DNA of 64,000 nt from CATQHB01 sp965262595 (GCA_965262595.1 OZ253548.1:2604001-2668000); one strand, 5' to 3'; shown: positions 8,887 to 17,757, numbered from the stretch's first letter. The notes: generated by a model from the letters alone, not told the origin. Translations and numbers: made by a program.

Positions 8887-9184
8887 CCGCCACCTCTGAT
8901 GCAGTTGATACCGTGATATCCCGTTTGGCTCTTGCTCCGGATGCGGAAAATCGGCTACCCGACCGGGTAATACCCGGTATTGTTTGGCTTCCGGTCGGTC
9001 GGTTTAGCTCAACTTGGCCCATCTTGCCTTGCCGGCCCCGCTCTACCGGGCAACGAACGACTGGCCGGACTTGTCGGACTGGCCGGATCTCCGGTCTAAT
9101 TGTCGTTTCAACCGGCCGGGCCGGGAGCCGGGCAACCGGCCAGGGTGACCAGAGTGACCAGGCGGGTCAGGCGGGTCGGTCGGA
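8887..9184. other. Intergenic stretch, low-complexity
   Basis: No gene is seen in these 298 bases. The sequence is rich in imperfect repeats of ACTGGCCGGA and in GACCAGAGTGACCAGGCGGG-type units around 9145-9180. It separates asd from the aldehyde dehydrogenase gene. Confidence 0.5.
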
Positions 9185-10246
9185 TCAGTCGGCAGGCAGA
9201 GCGCCGGCGGCCCTGGTTTTAGGCTGAAGGCAATTCCGGTTCACCAGTTCTTCGGCAATTTGTATCGAGTTCAGGGCCGCTCCCTTGCGCAGGTTGTCCG
9301 ATACCACCCACAGGGCCAGACCGTTGGCGTGAGACGTATCCTGGCGGATGCGCCCCACAAAGACATCGTCCTCTCCGGCCACCGCCCAGGGCATGGGGTA
9401 AAGGCCCTTTTCGGTGTCATCCAGCACCCGCAGGCCGGGCATAGCTTCCAGGATTTCCCGGGCTTCCCCGGCCGACATCGGACGCTCAAACTCCAGGTGT
9501 ACCGCCGCGCTGTGCGAGATATATACCGGCACCCGCACACAGGTGGCCGACACCCGGATTTCCGGGGCGTGCATAATTTTCCGGCTCTCGTCAATCATCT
9601 TCTGCTCTTCCCGGGTATAGCCGGTTTCCAGGAAGCTGTCTATCTGTGGAATGACGTTGAAGCCGATTTGCTGCGGTTGGGCCCGCGGCGTAACCGCGCC
9701 TCCTTCCAGCAGGGTACGGGTTTGTTCTCTAAGCTCGTTGACGGCGGCGCCACCGGCCCCGGACACCGATTGATAGGTATCGGCGATGATGCGGACCAGG
9801 GAGTTAACCCGATGCAGGGGATGCCCGACCATAACCAGGGGAGTGGTGGAGCAGTTGGGGATGGCGATAATACCCTGGTGCCATTCCACGTCGGCGCCGT
9901 TGACCTCGGGCACCACCAGGGGCACCTCGGGCTGCATCCGAAAGGCGGAACTGTCGTCAATGACCACCGCGCCGGCGGCCACGGCCAGGGGCGCCCAATG
10001 GCGGCTGGCCTCGGTGCTGGCCGAGATAAAGGCGATGTCCACCCCGCTAAAGGAGTCCTCGGTGGTCTCCTCCACGGTAAACTCCCGGCCGTTGACCGTC
10101 AGCTTGCTTCCGGCGGAGCGTTGGGATGCCAGTAGTTTCAGCCCGTAAAGTTGGGGATGGCGTTGCTCGATGATTTTCAGGAACTCGGCGCCTACCGCTC
10201 CGGTGGCGCCCACGACGGCAATAGTCAGGTCTTTCAAGTCTTGCAT
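9185..10246 (-). CDS. asd: Aspartate-semialdehyde dehydrogenase
   Basis: It reduces aspartyl phosphate to aspartate semialdehyde, the branch point to lysine, threonine and methionine. The NADP-binding motif is VVGATGAVGAEFL (11-23), the catalytic cysteine is C132 in IPNCSTTPLV, and the conserved RVPV and SHSAAVHLEFERP segments follow. The start at 10246 (MQDLKDL) gives 353 residues, close to the family norm. An upstream start at 10294 would add 16 residues encoded by a duplicated AATGAACTTGATGG unit and is less likely. Between dapB and the ALDH gene on the minus strand. Confidence 0.94.
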   Translation of the reverse strand: MQDLKDLTIAVVGATGAVGAEFLKIIEQRHPQLYGLKLLASQRSAGSKLTVNGREFTVEETTEDSFSGVDIAFISASTEASRHWAPLAVAAGAVVIDDSSAFRMQPEVPLVVPEVNGADVEWHQGIIAIPNCSTTPLVMVGHPLHRVNSLVRIIADTYQSVSGAGGAAVNELREQTRTLLEGGAVTPRAQPQQIGFNVIPQIDSFLETGYTREEQKMIDESRKIMHAPEIRVSATCVRVPVYISHSAAVHLEFERPMSAGEAREILEAMPGLRVLDDTEKGLYPMPWAVAGEDDVFVGRIRQDTSHANGLALWVVSDNLRKGAALNSIQIAEELVNRNCLQPKTRAAGALPAD

Positions 10247-10393
10247 CGGCGGCTTCTCTAAATGAACTTGATGGAAATGAACTTGATGGAGCAATTCCGG
10301 CGAATCCGGCGGTTCCAGAGTACCGGATACCAGGAGTACCGGTACCAGGCAGGGGGAAACGGGTGGCGCGCCGTTAAGATTTCCGGTTTCCGG

Positions 10394-11182
10394 CTACAGG
10401 CCGAGGATATTTTCCAAGCCTACCACAAGTCCCGGACGTTTCACAACTTCGCGGATGCAGCGGGTGACTCCCGGCATATAGCAGTCTCGGGTCAAGGTAT
10501 CGTGGCGCAGGGAAATAGTCTGACCGGCCGCCCCCATAATCACCTCGTGATGCGCGCTTCGGCCCGGCATCCGGATGCTGTGGATCGACACCCCGTTATA
10601 CTCGCCGCCCCGAGTTTCGGGCAAGTTCTCCTTCTCCGGGTAGTTGCGGGTGAACCGCTTTCCGTCGCCGATGGACTTGGCAAGAGCCATGGCAAACCCG
10701 GAGGGAGAGTCTATCTTGGCCTCGTGGTGCGATTCCACAATGTCCACATAGTCGAAAAAGGGCGCCGCCTGTTCCACCAGCTTTTTCAGGATAACCGCTC
10801 CCAGGGCAAAGTTGGGGGCGACGATTATGCCGATGTTCCGGTCGTTAGCCAGCGCCTCCAATTGCTGAAGGTCGGTATCGGTCAGCCCGCTGACTCCCAG
10901 TACCAGGTTGGCCGCATGGGATGCCGCCACCGGCACGGCTTCGAGGCAGGCGGCGGCGTTGGTGAAGTCCACCATAACGTCGGGCCGGGTCTGCTCCAGG
11001 ATGTCTTCCAGGTTGGTGGATAGCGGAATCTCCCCGCCGTTGGGCAAGGTCAAGGTTCCCCCCCGCTCGCGGCGGCAGGTTCCCCCGACCAGGGCCAGGT
11101 CATCCTCCCGGCTTACGGCGGACACCGTTTCCATGCCCATTTTTCCGGTTGCCCCGTTGATTACCACTCGGATAGGCGCCAT
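10394..11182 (-). CDS. dapB: 4-hydroxy-tetrahydrodipicolinate reductase
   Basis: This NAD(P)H enzyme acts directly after DapA in diaminopimelate synthesis. The nucleotide-binding motif INGATGKMGMETV is at the N-terminus. The family signature is in VESHHEAKIDSPSGFA, which includes the catalytic HH and lysine. The start at 11182 (MAPIRVV) follows a GGGGGTTGCT ribosome site and gives 262 residues; a start at 11221 would add 13 atypical residues. It is the first gene of the minus-strand lysine block. Confidence 0.94.
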   Translation of the reverse strand: MAPIRVVINGATGKMGMETVSAVSREDDLALVGGTCRRERGGTLTLPNGGEIPLSTNLEDILEQTRPDVMVDFTNAAACLEAVPVAASHAANLVLGVSGLTDTDLQQLEALANDRNIGIIVAPNFALGAVILKKLVEQAAPFFDYVDIVESHHEAKIDSPSGFAMALAKSIGDGKRFTRNYPEKENLPETRGGEYNGVSIHSIRMPGRSAHHEVIMGAAGQTISLRHDTLTRDCYMPGVTRCIREVVKRPGLVVGLENILGL

Positions 11183-11221
11183 AGCAACCCCCGTCGGTTT
11201 GGGCCGATTAAATTGCCACAT

Positions 11222-11230
11222 ATATTATCA
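11222..11230 (-). promoter_or_regulatory. Possible extended -10 promoter for the dapB block
   Basis: Read on the minus strand, TGA-TAATAT lies about 40 bases before the dapB start, with TTTCCC 17 bases further upstream as a weak -35. This is the only promoter-like element in the gap. Confidence 0.35.
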
Positions 11231-11338
11231 CCGGGCAGGAAATTGGGAAAGCGGATGCTATGAAATTAAGCAAGGTGAAGTGGTAGGGTAAGGTAAGGTA
11301 AGGTACAATTTAGAAATTTAATATGCGATGTTATACAG

Positions 11339-11824
11339 ATGCCAACAATAGAGATAGACAGCCAAGTTATGCAGGTACTAGAATACCGTGCCATTAGCGA
11401 GAGGATGGTTTTCGCGAATCCTAACGACGTCCTAAGGAAAATCCTGAAACTGGACCAACCGGGAATGCCGGATGTTATACCAGAACTCCCTATTCCAAAC
11501 TCCTTGGGGTTGGATGGCACTGGTATAGTCGTGCTAGAGGGCCAGTCGTTTAATGTCCACAGGCGAAAAAAAATAGGGGCACAACTCCTGAGAGAACACC
11601 CCGAACTTCTTTGTCGGAAGGGCTATTATTCGGATATCGGGGTTCCTTATCAAAAAACCACGCAGTTCCCGGTAGTGTTATTCGACCCGAGTGGATATCT
11701 GAAAATCGCCCACGATGCTTCTATGCGGAGCAACCCTTATATTCATGTCGGCAAGCAGATAAGCATTCCCGGCGGAATTAGCTCAGTGCCAGGATACGTT
11801 AGTTGCGGTCATCTGCATGAGTGA
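11339..11824 (+). CDS. Uncharacterised protein with a SeqA-N/ribbon-helix-helix-like start
   Basis: This 161-residue protein was not recognised as a whole. The first 40 residues (MPTIEIDSQVMQVLEYRAI, then FANPNDVLRKIL) have the pattern of the SeqA N-terminal or ribbon-helix-helix domain: a short beta strand, a helix and a DxLRxxL helix. The remainder, with RRKKIGAQLL, GVPYQKTTQFPVVLF and GYVSCGHLHE, is mixed alpha/beta. The gene is less GC-rich than its neighbours and is preceded by GGTAA tandem units (about 11286-11305). Both fit a horizontally gained gene. DNA binding is a guess from the N-terminus only. Confidence 0.6.
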   Translation: MPTIEIDSQVMQVLEYRAISERMVFANPNDVLRKILKLDQPGMPDVIPELPIPNSLGLDGTGIVVLEGQSFNVHRRKKIGAQLLREHPELLCRKGYYSDIGVPYQKTTQFPVVLFDPSGYLKIAHDASMRSNPYIHVGKQISIPGGISSVPGYVSCGHLHE

Positions 11825-11923
11825 GCGCGGCGTTCCTTTAGCGCCAGCCATAGCGAAGTCCGGTGACGGCCAGCAATACGGAGAGGCTTGGCAAAGTGGC
11901 GGCGGGCGCTGGCCGGTTCGCCT

Positions 11924-12700
11924 CTACCCCTGGCGGTTGCGCAACTCTTCCTCCAGTTGGCGTATTCTGGACTGAGCAGCGCTCAAGTCGGCCTCTGCTG
12001 CTTGCCGGGCGGCCTCTGCTGCTTGCCGGGCGGCCTCTGCTGCTTGCTGGGCAGCTTGTTGTTCTCGGTAAGTAAGGAGGTAGGTCCCGGTTTCATGGTG
12101 GTAGAACTTCAGTTGCCCATCCTGCCAACTAAAGCTTAGCCCCAGCGCCTGGCTGTAAAGCTTCGGCGCTCCGTCAGGCTCGGCAGTCAACTCAATGGGT
12201 TGGTAAACGCCATTCACCAGCCGGTCCCCGGCCAGGGGGTAGCCGTAATAATCCCCGCCGGTGGGGTCAACCCGCCAGTATTCGGGAACCCCGATACGGG
12301 CATAGATGAAAGGTTTTTCTTCCAGGTCGTTTTTCGCCGTGCTTTCCGAGGCCACTTCCAGCACCAGGTCCGGCGGCTTGCCGACCTCATCGGGCAAGTA
12401 CAAACTTCGCCGCATAATGGCGAGGGCGTCCACCCCGAAGGCGACGTACCAGTCGGGGCTGATTCGCGCGTTGCGGTTGGCCGGGTCGTAGCAGATGAAA
12501 GTATTGCCGTTGCGGAACACCTCGTCGGGCGGGTACAGAGAGTTCAAGTAGGCGTCCAGAACATAGGCAATTTCGGTGATGGTGGGAAATTGAAACATAT
12601 AGTCCGGCCCCGAGTCGAGTTCGAAGGGGTTGAATTGCAGGCTGTCGTAGTCTATGTCGGACAGGATGCGGTAGGGAAGTACGCCTGCCTTGGTAGTCAT
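11924..12700 (-). CDS. Uma2-family (DUF820) putative nuclease with coiled-coil tail
   Basis: The Uma2 domain is a PD-(D/E)xK-like fold found in many copies in cyanobacteria and Chloroflexota; its role is unknown. The core motif is PPDLVLEVASEST followed by KNDLEEKPFIYARIGVPEYW, with the expected D, E and K spacing. The last 45 residues are an Ala/Glu/Gln coiled coil made of AEAARQA heptads. They are encoded by three nearly perfect 21-bp repeats (11990-12052) and end in IRQLEEELRNR. It lies alone, downstream of the pnp terminator. Confidence 0.85.
   Translation of the reverse strand: MTTKAGVLPYRILSDIDYDSLQFNPFELDSGPDYMFQFPTITEIAYVLDAYLNSLYPPDEVFRNGNTFICYDPANRNARISPDWYVAFGVDALAIMRRSLYLPDEVGKPPDLVLEVASESTAKNDLEEKPFIYARIGVPEYWRVDPTGGDYYGYPLAGDRLVNGVYQPIELTAEPDGAPKLYSQALGLSFSWQDGQLKFYHHETGTYLLTYREQQAAQQAAEAARQAAEAARQAAEADLSAAQSRIRQLEEELRNRQG
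11990..12052. repeat. 21-bp tandem repeat in the Uma2 gene
   Basis: There are three copies of a 21-base unit beginning GGCCTCTGCTGC at 11990, 12011 and 12032; the third has one change. Each encodes one heptad (AARQAAE register) of the C-terminal coiled coil. Confidence 0.9.
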
Positions 12701-12761
12701 TTTCGGCCTCGCGGAGACTTTAGGTTGGGCTTATTTTAGCACAGCGACAAAGAGGAAATAG

Positions 12762-12797
12762 AGAAACGCAGAGGCTAGTGACCGCCTCTGCGTTTCT
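12762..12797 (-). terminator. Probable terminator of the rpsO-pnp transcript
   Basis: A perfect 14-bp stem (12762-12775 with 12784-12797) surrounds an eight-base loop. It lies 44 bases beyond the pnp stop, and on the minus strand it is followed by a pyrimidine-rich tract. A partial third copy of the arm (TCTGCGTTTCTGTG) lies next to it. Confidence 0.6.
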
Positions 12798-12840
12798 GTG
12801 TATCTGCGTTTCTGTGTAAAGGATAAAGCAGGCCGGAGTT

Positions 12841-15219
12841 CTAGCGCGGGCGGTTGCCGCCGCCGCTGCCGCCGCCACCCAGAAAGCGCCTTTCGGAGAT
12901 GCCGCCGCTGTTGCGGTTGCCGCCGACGCCGGGGGTGTTATTCCGGGGGCCGCCGGGCCGGGGCCCGCCGCTGCTGCGATTGCCGCCGCCGCCGGGTCCA
13001 GGGCGCCGTCCCCGGTCTCCGCCGCCGCCGGGTCCACCCGGACCGCCGCGTCCGCCGAAGCCGCCGCCGGGGCGGGGCCGGTCTCGGTCCTGACCTTGAG
13101 CCGAAGCCGCCGGAGCGGGACGCGGGCGGGGCGCCGCCGGTTCTCCGTCATCGCCAAAGAGCGCTCTGCGGGATACGTTAACCCGTCCCATAGAGTCAAT
13201 CTCGCGGACCATTACGGTAATTTCCTGGCCGAGTTTAAGCTCTTCCTCCATTTCGCCCAGGTCTTCGTTGCGCACCAAGCCGTCCTTGCCGGGCAGCAAC
13301 TCGATGAAGGCGCCGAAGTTGGTCAACCGGCTGACCTTGCCGGTGAGGATGTCGCCCACCACCAGCTCGCGGGTCAGACCCTCTATTTTGCTGACCGCCA
13401 GGTCAATCATGGACTGTACCGAGGAGCTGACGGTCACGCCGCCGTCGTCGGCCACGTCAATAGATGCGCCGGTCTCTTCGATAATGCTGCGGATAACTCG
13501 TCCGCCGGGGCCGATGACGGCGCCGATTTTCGCCACCGGAATCTGCACCCGGACCGTCTTGGGGGCGTAGGGGCTCATCTCGGTACGCGCCTCGGTTATG
13601 GCCTCGGACATCTTGTCCAGTATGTGCAGGCGGCCCAGGCGGGCCTGTTCCAGGGCCTGACGCAGGATGTCCTCTTCCAAGCCCTTGAGTTTGATGTCCA
13701 TCTGCAGGGCGTTGATGCCGGCGGCGGTGCCGGCTACTTTGAAGTCCATATCGCCCAGGAAGTCCTCGATGCCCTGAATGTCGCTCAGTACGGCGTACTT
13801 CCCGTCATTGTCGGTAACCAGACCCATCGCAATGCCGGCGACCGGGGCCTTCATCGGCACTCCGGCGTCCATCAAGGCCATGCTGGAGCCGCAGACGCTG
13901 CCCATGGAAGTGCTGCCGTTGGAGCTGAGTACCTCGGATACCACTCGTATGGTGTAGGGAAACTCGTTCTCCGGCGGGAGAGCGGATTGCAAAGCCCGCT
14001 CGGCCAGGGCGCCGTGACCGATTTCCCGGCGGCCCGGGGAGCCGACCCGCCGCGCCTCGCCGACGGAATAGGGCGGGAAGTTGTAATGGTGCATAAACTG
14101 TCGGGTGCCGTCCGGGGACAGAGTGTCCAGGGTTTGCTTCATATTCAACGGTCCCAGGGTGGCAATAGACAAAACCTGAGTTTGTCCGCGGGTGAACAGA
14201 CCGGAGCCGTGGGTGCGGGGCAGGGTTCCTACCTCGCAGGTGATGGGCCGAATTTCGGCCAGGCCGCGACCGTCGGGGCGAACCCCCAGTTCCAGGATGC
14301 GCCGCCGCACTTCACCCTTGACAACGCTTTTGAAGCCCTCGGCGATTTGGTTGCGGGTAAACCCTTCGGCCAACTGCTCCGTCGCTTCAGTTTCCAGCCG
14401 GTCCAGACCCTCGTCTCGTTCCGACTTGAAGGAGTTTTGCTCCAGCAGGGCGCCGACCCTTCCGTTTAGAATGGCTTTAAGCTGGGTGTCCAGCCGCTCG
14501 GCCTCTTCGGTGTCCACGGTTACCTCAACCTTGGGCTTGCCCACCTGGCCGACCAGTTCGTCGATCAGGTCAATGGTAATCAGGTTGGCGGCAAAGGCTT
14601 TCTGGATGCCTTCAAGGATTACTTCCTCGGAGACTTCGTAGGAACCGGCCTCGACCATCATGATGGCGTCCCGGGTGCTGGCTACCACCATATTGAGTTG
14701 GCCGGCGCCGATTTCGGCGTAAGTTGGGTTGACGATGAAGTCGCCGTCGTTGTAAGAAACCCGGCAGGCCCCGATCGGCCCGTCAAAGGGCATCTGGGAT
14801 AAGGAAAGAGACGCTGAGGCGCCAATCATCCCGAGAATGTCCGGAGGGTTTTCCTGGTCAACGGACAGAACGGTAAGGATAACCTGGATTTCGTTGTGGA
14901 GTCCTTTGGGAAAGAGGGGGCGGATGGAGCGGTCGGTGAGGCGGGCGGACAGGATGGCTTCCTGGCCGGGTCTTCCTTCCCTTCGGAAGAAGCTGCCCGG
15001 TATCTTGCCAATGGCGTAGAGGCGCTCCTCGAATTCCACCGTAAGGGGCAGGAAATCCACGTCGGCGCGGGGCTTTTCGGACATTACCGCCGTGGCCAGG
15101 ACGATGGTATCACCGTAGCGCAGGGTGACGGAGCCGTGGGCCTGAAAAGCCAGCTTCCCGGATTCCAACACCAGCTTTTCGCTCCCGATAACTCGTTCGA
15201 CAGTAGTAGAGTCAGGCAT
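12841..15219 (-). CDS. pnp: Polyribonucleotide nucleotidyltransferase with RGG-rich tail
   Basis: PNPase degrades RNA phosphorolytically from the 3' end and is part of RNA turnover complexes. Two RNase PH-like domains are clear: the N-terminal domain has LRYGDTIVLATAV and FFRREGRPG, and the second has RPDGRGLAEIRPI and SNGSTSMGSVCGSS. They are followed by a KH domain (IGAVIGPGGRVIRSIIEETGA) and an S1 domain (VGDILTGKVSRLTNFGAFIEL). The last 90 or so residues are an unusual tail of RPGGG, GGRGG and PGGGG units, like RGG RNA-binding boxes. The start at 15219 is chosen from family alignment. A perfect 14-bp palindrome (15224-15237) lies just before it. Confidence 0.95.
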   Translation of the reverse strand: MPDSTTVERVIGSEKLVLESGKLAFQAHGSVTLRYGDTIVLATAVMSEKPRADVDFLPLTVEFEERLYAIGKIPGSFFRREGRPGQEAILSARLTDRSIRPLFPKGLHNEIQVILTVLSVDQENPPDILGMIGASASLSLSQMPFDGPIGACRVSYNDGDFIVNPTYAEIGAGQLNMVVASTRDAIMMVEAGSYEVSEEVILEGIQKAFAANLITIDLIDELVGQVGKPKVEVTVDTEEAERLDTQLKAILNGRVGALLEQNSFKSERDEGLDRLETEATEQLAEGFTRNQIAEGFKSVVKGEVRRRILELGVRPDGRGLAEIRPITCEVGTLPRTHGSGLFTRGQTQVLSIATLGPLNMKQTLDTLSPDGTRQFMHHYNFPPYSVGEARRVGSPGRREIGHGALAERALQSALPPENEFPYTIRVVSEVLSSNGSTSMGSVCGSSMALMDAGVPMKAPVAGIAMGLVTDNDGKYAVLSDIQGIEDFLGDMDFKVAGTAAGINALQMDIKLKGLEEDILRQALEQARLGRLHILDKMSEAITEARTEMSPYAPKTVRVQIPVAKIGAVIGPGGRVIRSIIEETGASIDVADDGGVTVSSSVQSMIDLAVSKIEGLTRELVVGDILTGKVSRLTNFGAFIELLPGKDGLVRNEDLGEMEEELKLGQEITVMVREIDSMGRVNVSRRALFGDDGEPAAPRPRPAPAASAQGQDRDRPRPGGGFGGRGGPGGPGGGGDRGRRPGPGGGGNRSSGGPRPGGPRNNTPGVGGNRNSGGISERRFLGGGGSGGGNRPR

Positions 15220-15223
15220 AATA

Positions 15224-15237
15224 AGGTTATATAACCT
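15224..15237. promoter_or_regulatory. Palindrome at the pnp translation start
   Basis: AGGTTATATAACCT is a perfect 14-base palindrome five bases upstream of the pnp ATG. The nearest GAGG is 15 bases from the ATG and sits at its edge, so a hairpin here could affect ribosome access. PNPase genes are autoregulated through the 5' leader in enterobacteria; a similar role here is inference. Confidence 0.4.
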
Positions 15238-15371
15238 CACTTATAAAAATAAACGGAGAAAAGATAATCACAAAGTCGGCGCGGATAGCAGACATAAGCA
15301 ACGGAGCGGCGCTCTTAACCGGGATAACAAATTAACGCAGAGGAGTTACCAAGGAAGAACTACCGGCGAAT

Positions 15372-15638
15372 CTAGCGTCGTAGTCCAAGCCTGCTAATGA
15401 GGTTCTGGTAACGGTTTACGTCCTCGTTACTGAGGTAATTGAGAAGCCTGCGGCGCTTGGAGACCATGGTGACCAGCCCACGCCGAGAGTGAAAATCCTT
15501 CCGGTGGGTGCGGAGGTGGTCGGTTACCTGCCGAATTCTTTCGGTCAGTACCGCTACCTGTAATTCGGTGGACCCGGTATCGTTGCGGTGAACTTGATAC
15601 TCCCGGGTTATACGTTCTCGTACGTCAGCATCTAGCAT
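15372..15638 (-). CDS. rpsO: 30S ribosomal protein S15
   Basis: This 88-residue protein binds 16S rRNA early in small-subunit assembly. The sequence carries the family blocks TGSTELQVAVLTERI, DHLRTHRKDFHSRRGL and KRRRLLNYL. The rpsO-pnp order on the same strand, 150 bases apart, is the usual bacterial arrangement. A near-consensus promoter lies 46 bases upstream. Confidence 0.97.
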   Translation of the reverse strand: MLDADVRERITREYQVHRNDTGSTELQVAVLTERIRQVTDHLRTHRKDFHSRRGLVTMVSKRRRLLNYLSNEDVNRYQNLISRLGLRR

Positions 15639-15683
15639 TACTTATGCAAAACCTTTTATCTTATCTTCTCTAACATCCTGGAG

Positions 15684-15712
15684 ATTATAGCATGACCCCG
15701 ACCCGGTTGCAA
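15684..15712 (-). promoter_or_regulatory. Promoter of rpsO-pnp
   Basis: On the minus strand TTGCAA (15707-15712) and TATAAT (15684-15689) are 17 bases apart, with a TGC extended -10 element. The match to the housekeeping consensus is strong and the position fits rpsO. Confidence 0.7.
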
Positions 15713-16141
15713 CGCCAGCCCCAAATTGGACCAGGGTCTTTCGGTTGTCGAGGACAATCCGCTCACGGTGAGCCGGTTGAACCATAAACCGGCTCTTCGA
15801 CCGGCTCAGGGAGAGCGGGTGCAGGTTTCAGTCCTCCGACAGGCTCAGGATGAGCGGAGGATACACCGGAAGGGGACTTTCCCCGCCCGAATACGATTGC
15901 CCGAATACGATTGCCCGGCCCGGGGCCCAAAACCGGCTTTAATCGGGGTGCCACTTGCCTTATAATGGCAACCGATAAATCAAACCGGCGGCGGGTTGTG
16001 ACGGGTTGTAGTCGCGATGGTTGGGAAAAAGCGGCAATAACTAGAGGCAATAGTTGGATGAAACCCGCCGACCGAACCCGGCGGAATGGTACAATTTCCG
16101 GACGTAACGTTAAAGCGCTTTTAGAGCGTATAGGAGGATTT
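15713..16141. other. Intergenic stretch with dispersed repeats
   Basis: No convincing gene is seen. It contains fragments of the CCGGCTCAGG/GGTCGAAGAG-type dispersed repeat (about 15783-15866) and a direct repeat CCCGAATACGATTG (from about 15888 and 15902). A reading frame runs into the Rieske gene from 15911, but it carries no protein-like sequence before 16142. Confidence 0.5.
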
Positions 16142-16468
16142 ATGCCCGATTCCGATTTTGTAAAAGTTGCTGCGGTCAGTGAATTGAAACCCGGTGATAT
16201 GAAGGCGGTGGACGTGGGCAATGAGCAGGTCTTGCTGGTCAACGTGGGCGGCGAGGTCCATGCCTGCGACGACATCTGCTCCCATGCCTACGCCTCCCTT
16301 TCCGAGGGCGACCTGGACGGGTCGGAAGTTCAGTGTCCACTGCACGGAGCGGTTTTCAACGTGGCTACCGGTAAGGTGCTCACTCCCCCTGCGGTGGATG
16401 CCCTCCGCACCTTTGAGGTACGGGTGGAAGGTGAGGACATTCTGGTTGGCCCGGCCCGCGAGGAGTAG
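16142..16468 (+). CDS. Rieske-type [2Fe-2S] ferredoxin
   Basis: This 108-residue soluble protein is a single Rieske domain. The cluster ligands are in CSHAYASL (C-x-H) and CPLHGAVF (C-x2-H). It resembles the ferredoxin subunits of ring-hydroxylating dioxygenases and the small NirD-like Rieske proteins, and carries electrons for an unknown oxygenase or reductase. The start is fixed by a strong AGGAGG six bases before the ATG at 16142. No oxygenase lies next to it, so the partner is unknown. Confidence 0.9.
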   Translation: MPDSDFVKVAAVSELKPGDMKAVDVGNEQVLLVNVGGEVHACDDICSHAYASLSEGDLDGSEVQCPLHGAVFNVATGKVLTPPAVDALRTFEVRVEGEDILVGPAREE

Positions 16469-16677
16469 AGCGGCGGCAGTTACGCCGCACCACGCCGCAA
16501 CAGTTTAAGCGGCTTCGTTGGTTCAAGGGAGTTGGTTGCCGGTGAGCCGGGACTTTCCTGGCTCACCCGGGACGCTTACTGCGAAGGGGCCAAGGGGCGG
16601 GTAAATTTACCGGCCGGGGCCGACGGAACCGGAGGCCGAGTCAGCGGCTGATGAGCGGCTAACGCCGGAGAGTTGGT

Positions 16678-16713
16678 CGGCGGTTTCGGCGGTTTCGGCG
16701 GTTTCGGCGGTTA
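16678..16713. repeat. 9-bp tandem repeat at the lepB 3' end
   Basis: Four copies of CGGCGGTTT, the last ending TTA, overlap the lepB stop codon. The rest of 16469-16710 has no gene. It holds an 8-bp inverted repeat (16541-16548 with 16560-16567) without a T tract. Confidence 0.8.
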
Positions 16714-17292
16714 TCGAGGGCTGCCCCAGTCGTTAAAGGGCCAATAAACCAGCCAGACCTTCCCCACGATATTTTCTTCCGGCACCGTCCCCCAACTGCG
16801 GGAGTCGTTGCTGTGCTGGCGGTTGTCTCCCATCACGAAATACTCTTTGCTCCCCAAGTTCACCGGGGCCATACTGGCGTTGCCGGAACTCGATCCCGCC
16901 AGGTACGGCTCGCTGACGAAGGTGTTATTTACTATAACTTCGCCGCCCACGATCTTCACCTCATCCCCCGGCAAGCCAAGCACCCGCTTCACGAAATCCT
17001 TTTTCGGATTTAGCGGGAAGTGAAAGACAATAACATCCTTCTGCTTGGGCGCTATGATGGGGAAGTTCTCTTTAGATTGGTCCACGTGCCAGAAGGGGAT
17101 AATTCGGGAGAGGCGCGCCTGGTCAACCCGGAAATAGGTCAGCTTGTTTACCAGCAGGTATTGGTCTTCCTCCAGCGTGGGGGCCATGCTGGAGCCTTCT
17201 ACCCGGAAGTTCTGTATGCTGCCCTGAATGAGGATAAATACCATCGCGGCCAGGGCCAGGGCTTCCAGGGCTTCTCTGATTACTGTTGTCAT
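16711..17292 (-). CDS. lepB: Signal peptidase I
   Basis: This membrane serine protease removes signal peptides from exported proteins. A single N-terminal transmembrane segment spans about residues 8-25. The catalytic serine is S35 in VEGSSMAPTL and the catalytic lysine is K103 in FVKRVLGLPGDEV. The box YFVMGDNRQHSNDSRSWG follows. At 193 residues it resembles the short Gram-positive-type enzymes with one membrane anchor. A promoter-like sequence lies about 150 bases upstream. Confidence 0.94.
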   Translation of the reverse strand: MTTVIREALEALALAAMVFILIQGSIQNFRVEGSSMAPTLEEDQYLLVNKLTYFRVDQARLSRIIPFWHVDQSKENFPIIAPKQKDVIVFHFPLNPKKDFVKRVLGLPGDEVKIVGGEVIVNNTFVSEPYLAGSSSGNASMAPVNLGSKEYFVMGDNRQHSNDSRSWGTVPEENIVGKVWLVYWPFNDWGSPR

Positions 17293-17444
17293 ATAGAGTT
17301 TTTAACCGCCAATTGAAAAGAACCGGGGTTGAAAGGAACCAGGGTTGAATGGGATCGGGGCGTCACTGCCCGCCGATAGTTCCGGCATCGGTTCAGGCCA
17401 AAATCTCCGGGGAGCCGGAGCTTAACCAACCTGAATTTCTGCTC

Positions 17445-17472
17445 AATATAGATTAAAGCAAAACATTTTCAA
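17445..17472 (-). promoter_or_regulatory. Possible promoter upstream of lepB
   Basis: On the minus strand TTGAAA (17467-17472) and TATATT (17445-17450) are 16 bases apart in an AT-rich island, leaving a leader of about 150 bases before lepB. The 17293-17757 gap also contains a small GGGACT/AGTCCC hairpin (17499-17516). Confidence 0.35.
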
Positions 17473-17663
17473 TATCAACAGCGAGATTCTCCTGGGTTGG
17501 GACTCTTGAAAGTCCCGGTTCAGGTGTATCCCCGTTCACCCTGGTATATTGACTGATGTGGTCGAAGGGCCGGTTTGTTCCGGGCCGCTCCCTCTGCTAA
17601 AATCGGATTTAGTGCTAGAATCGGCTTTAGCGCCGGCGGGATACCCGGAGCCGCCGGGTAAAG

Positions 17664-17695
17664 CCCGAATACCCGAATACCCGAATACCCGAATA
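17664..17695. repeat. 8-bp tandem repeat, four copies
   Basis: CCCGAATA is repeated four times exactly in the intergenic region before the SMP-30 gene. The same octamer motif appears in the gap before the Rieske gene. Confidence 0.9.
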
Positions 17696-17757
17696 ATCGG
17701 AATGACCGAAGCGACCGGGACCCAACCCGGCAAAACTTTCCTGGAGGGGTTGACCGA

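Noticed and set aside
13096..14469. Plus-strand frame of 457 codons opposite pnp
   Set aside because: Antisense to conserved PNPase domains and low-complexity in translation.
15911..16141. N-terminal extension of the Rieske protein
   Set aside because: The extra 77 residues are not protein-like and a strong AGGAGG sits just before the ATG at 16142.
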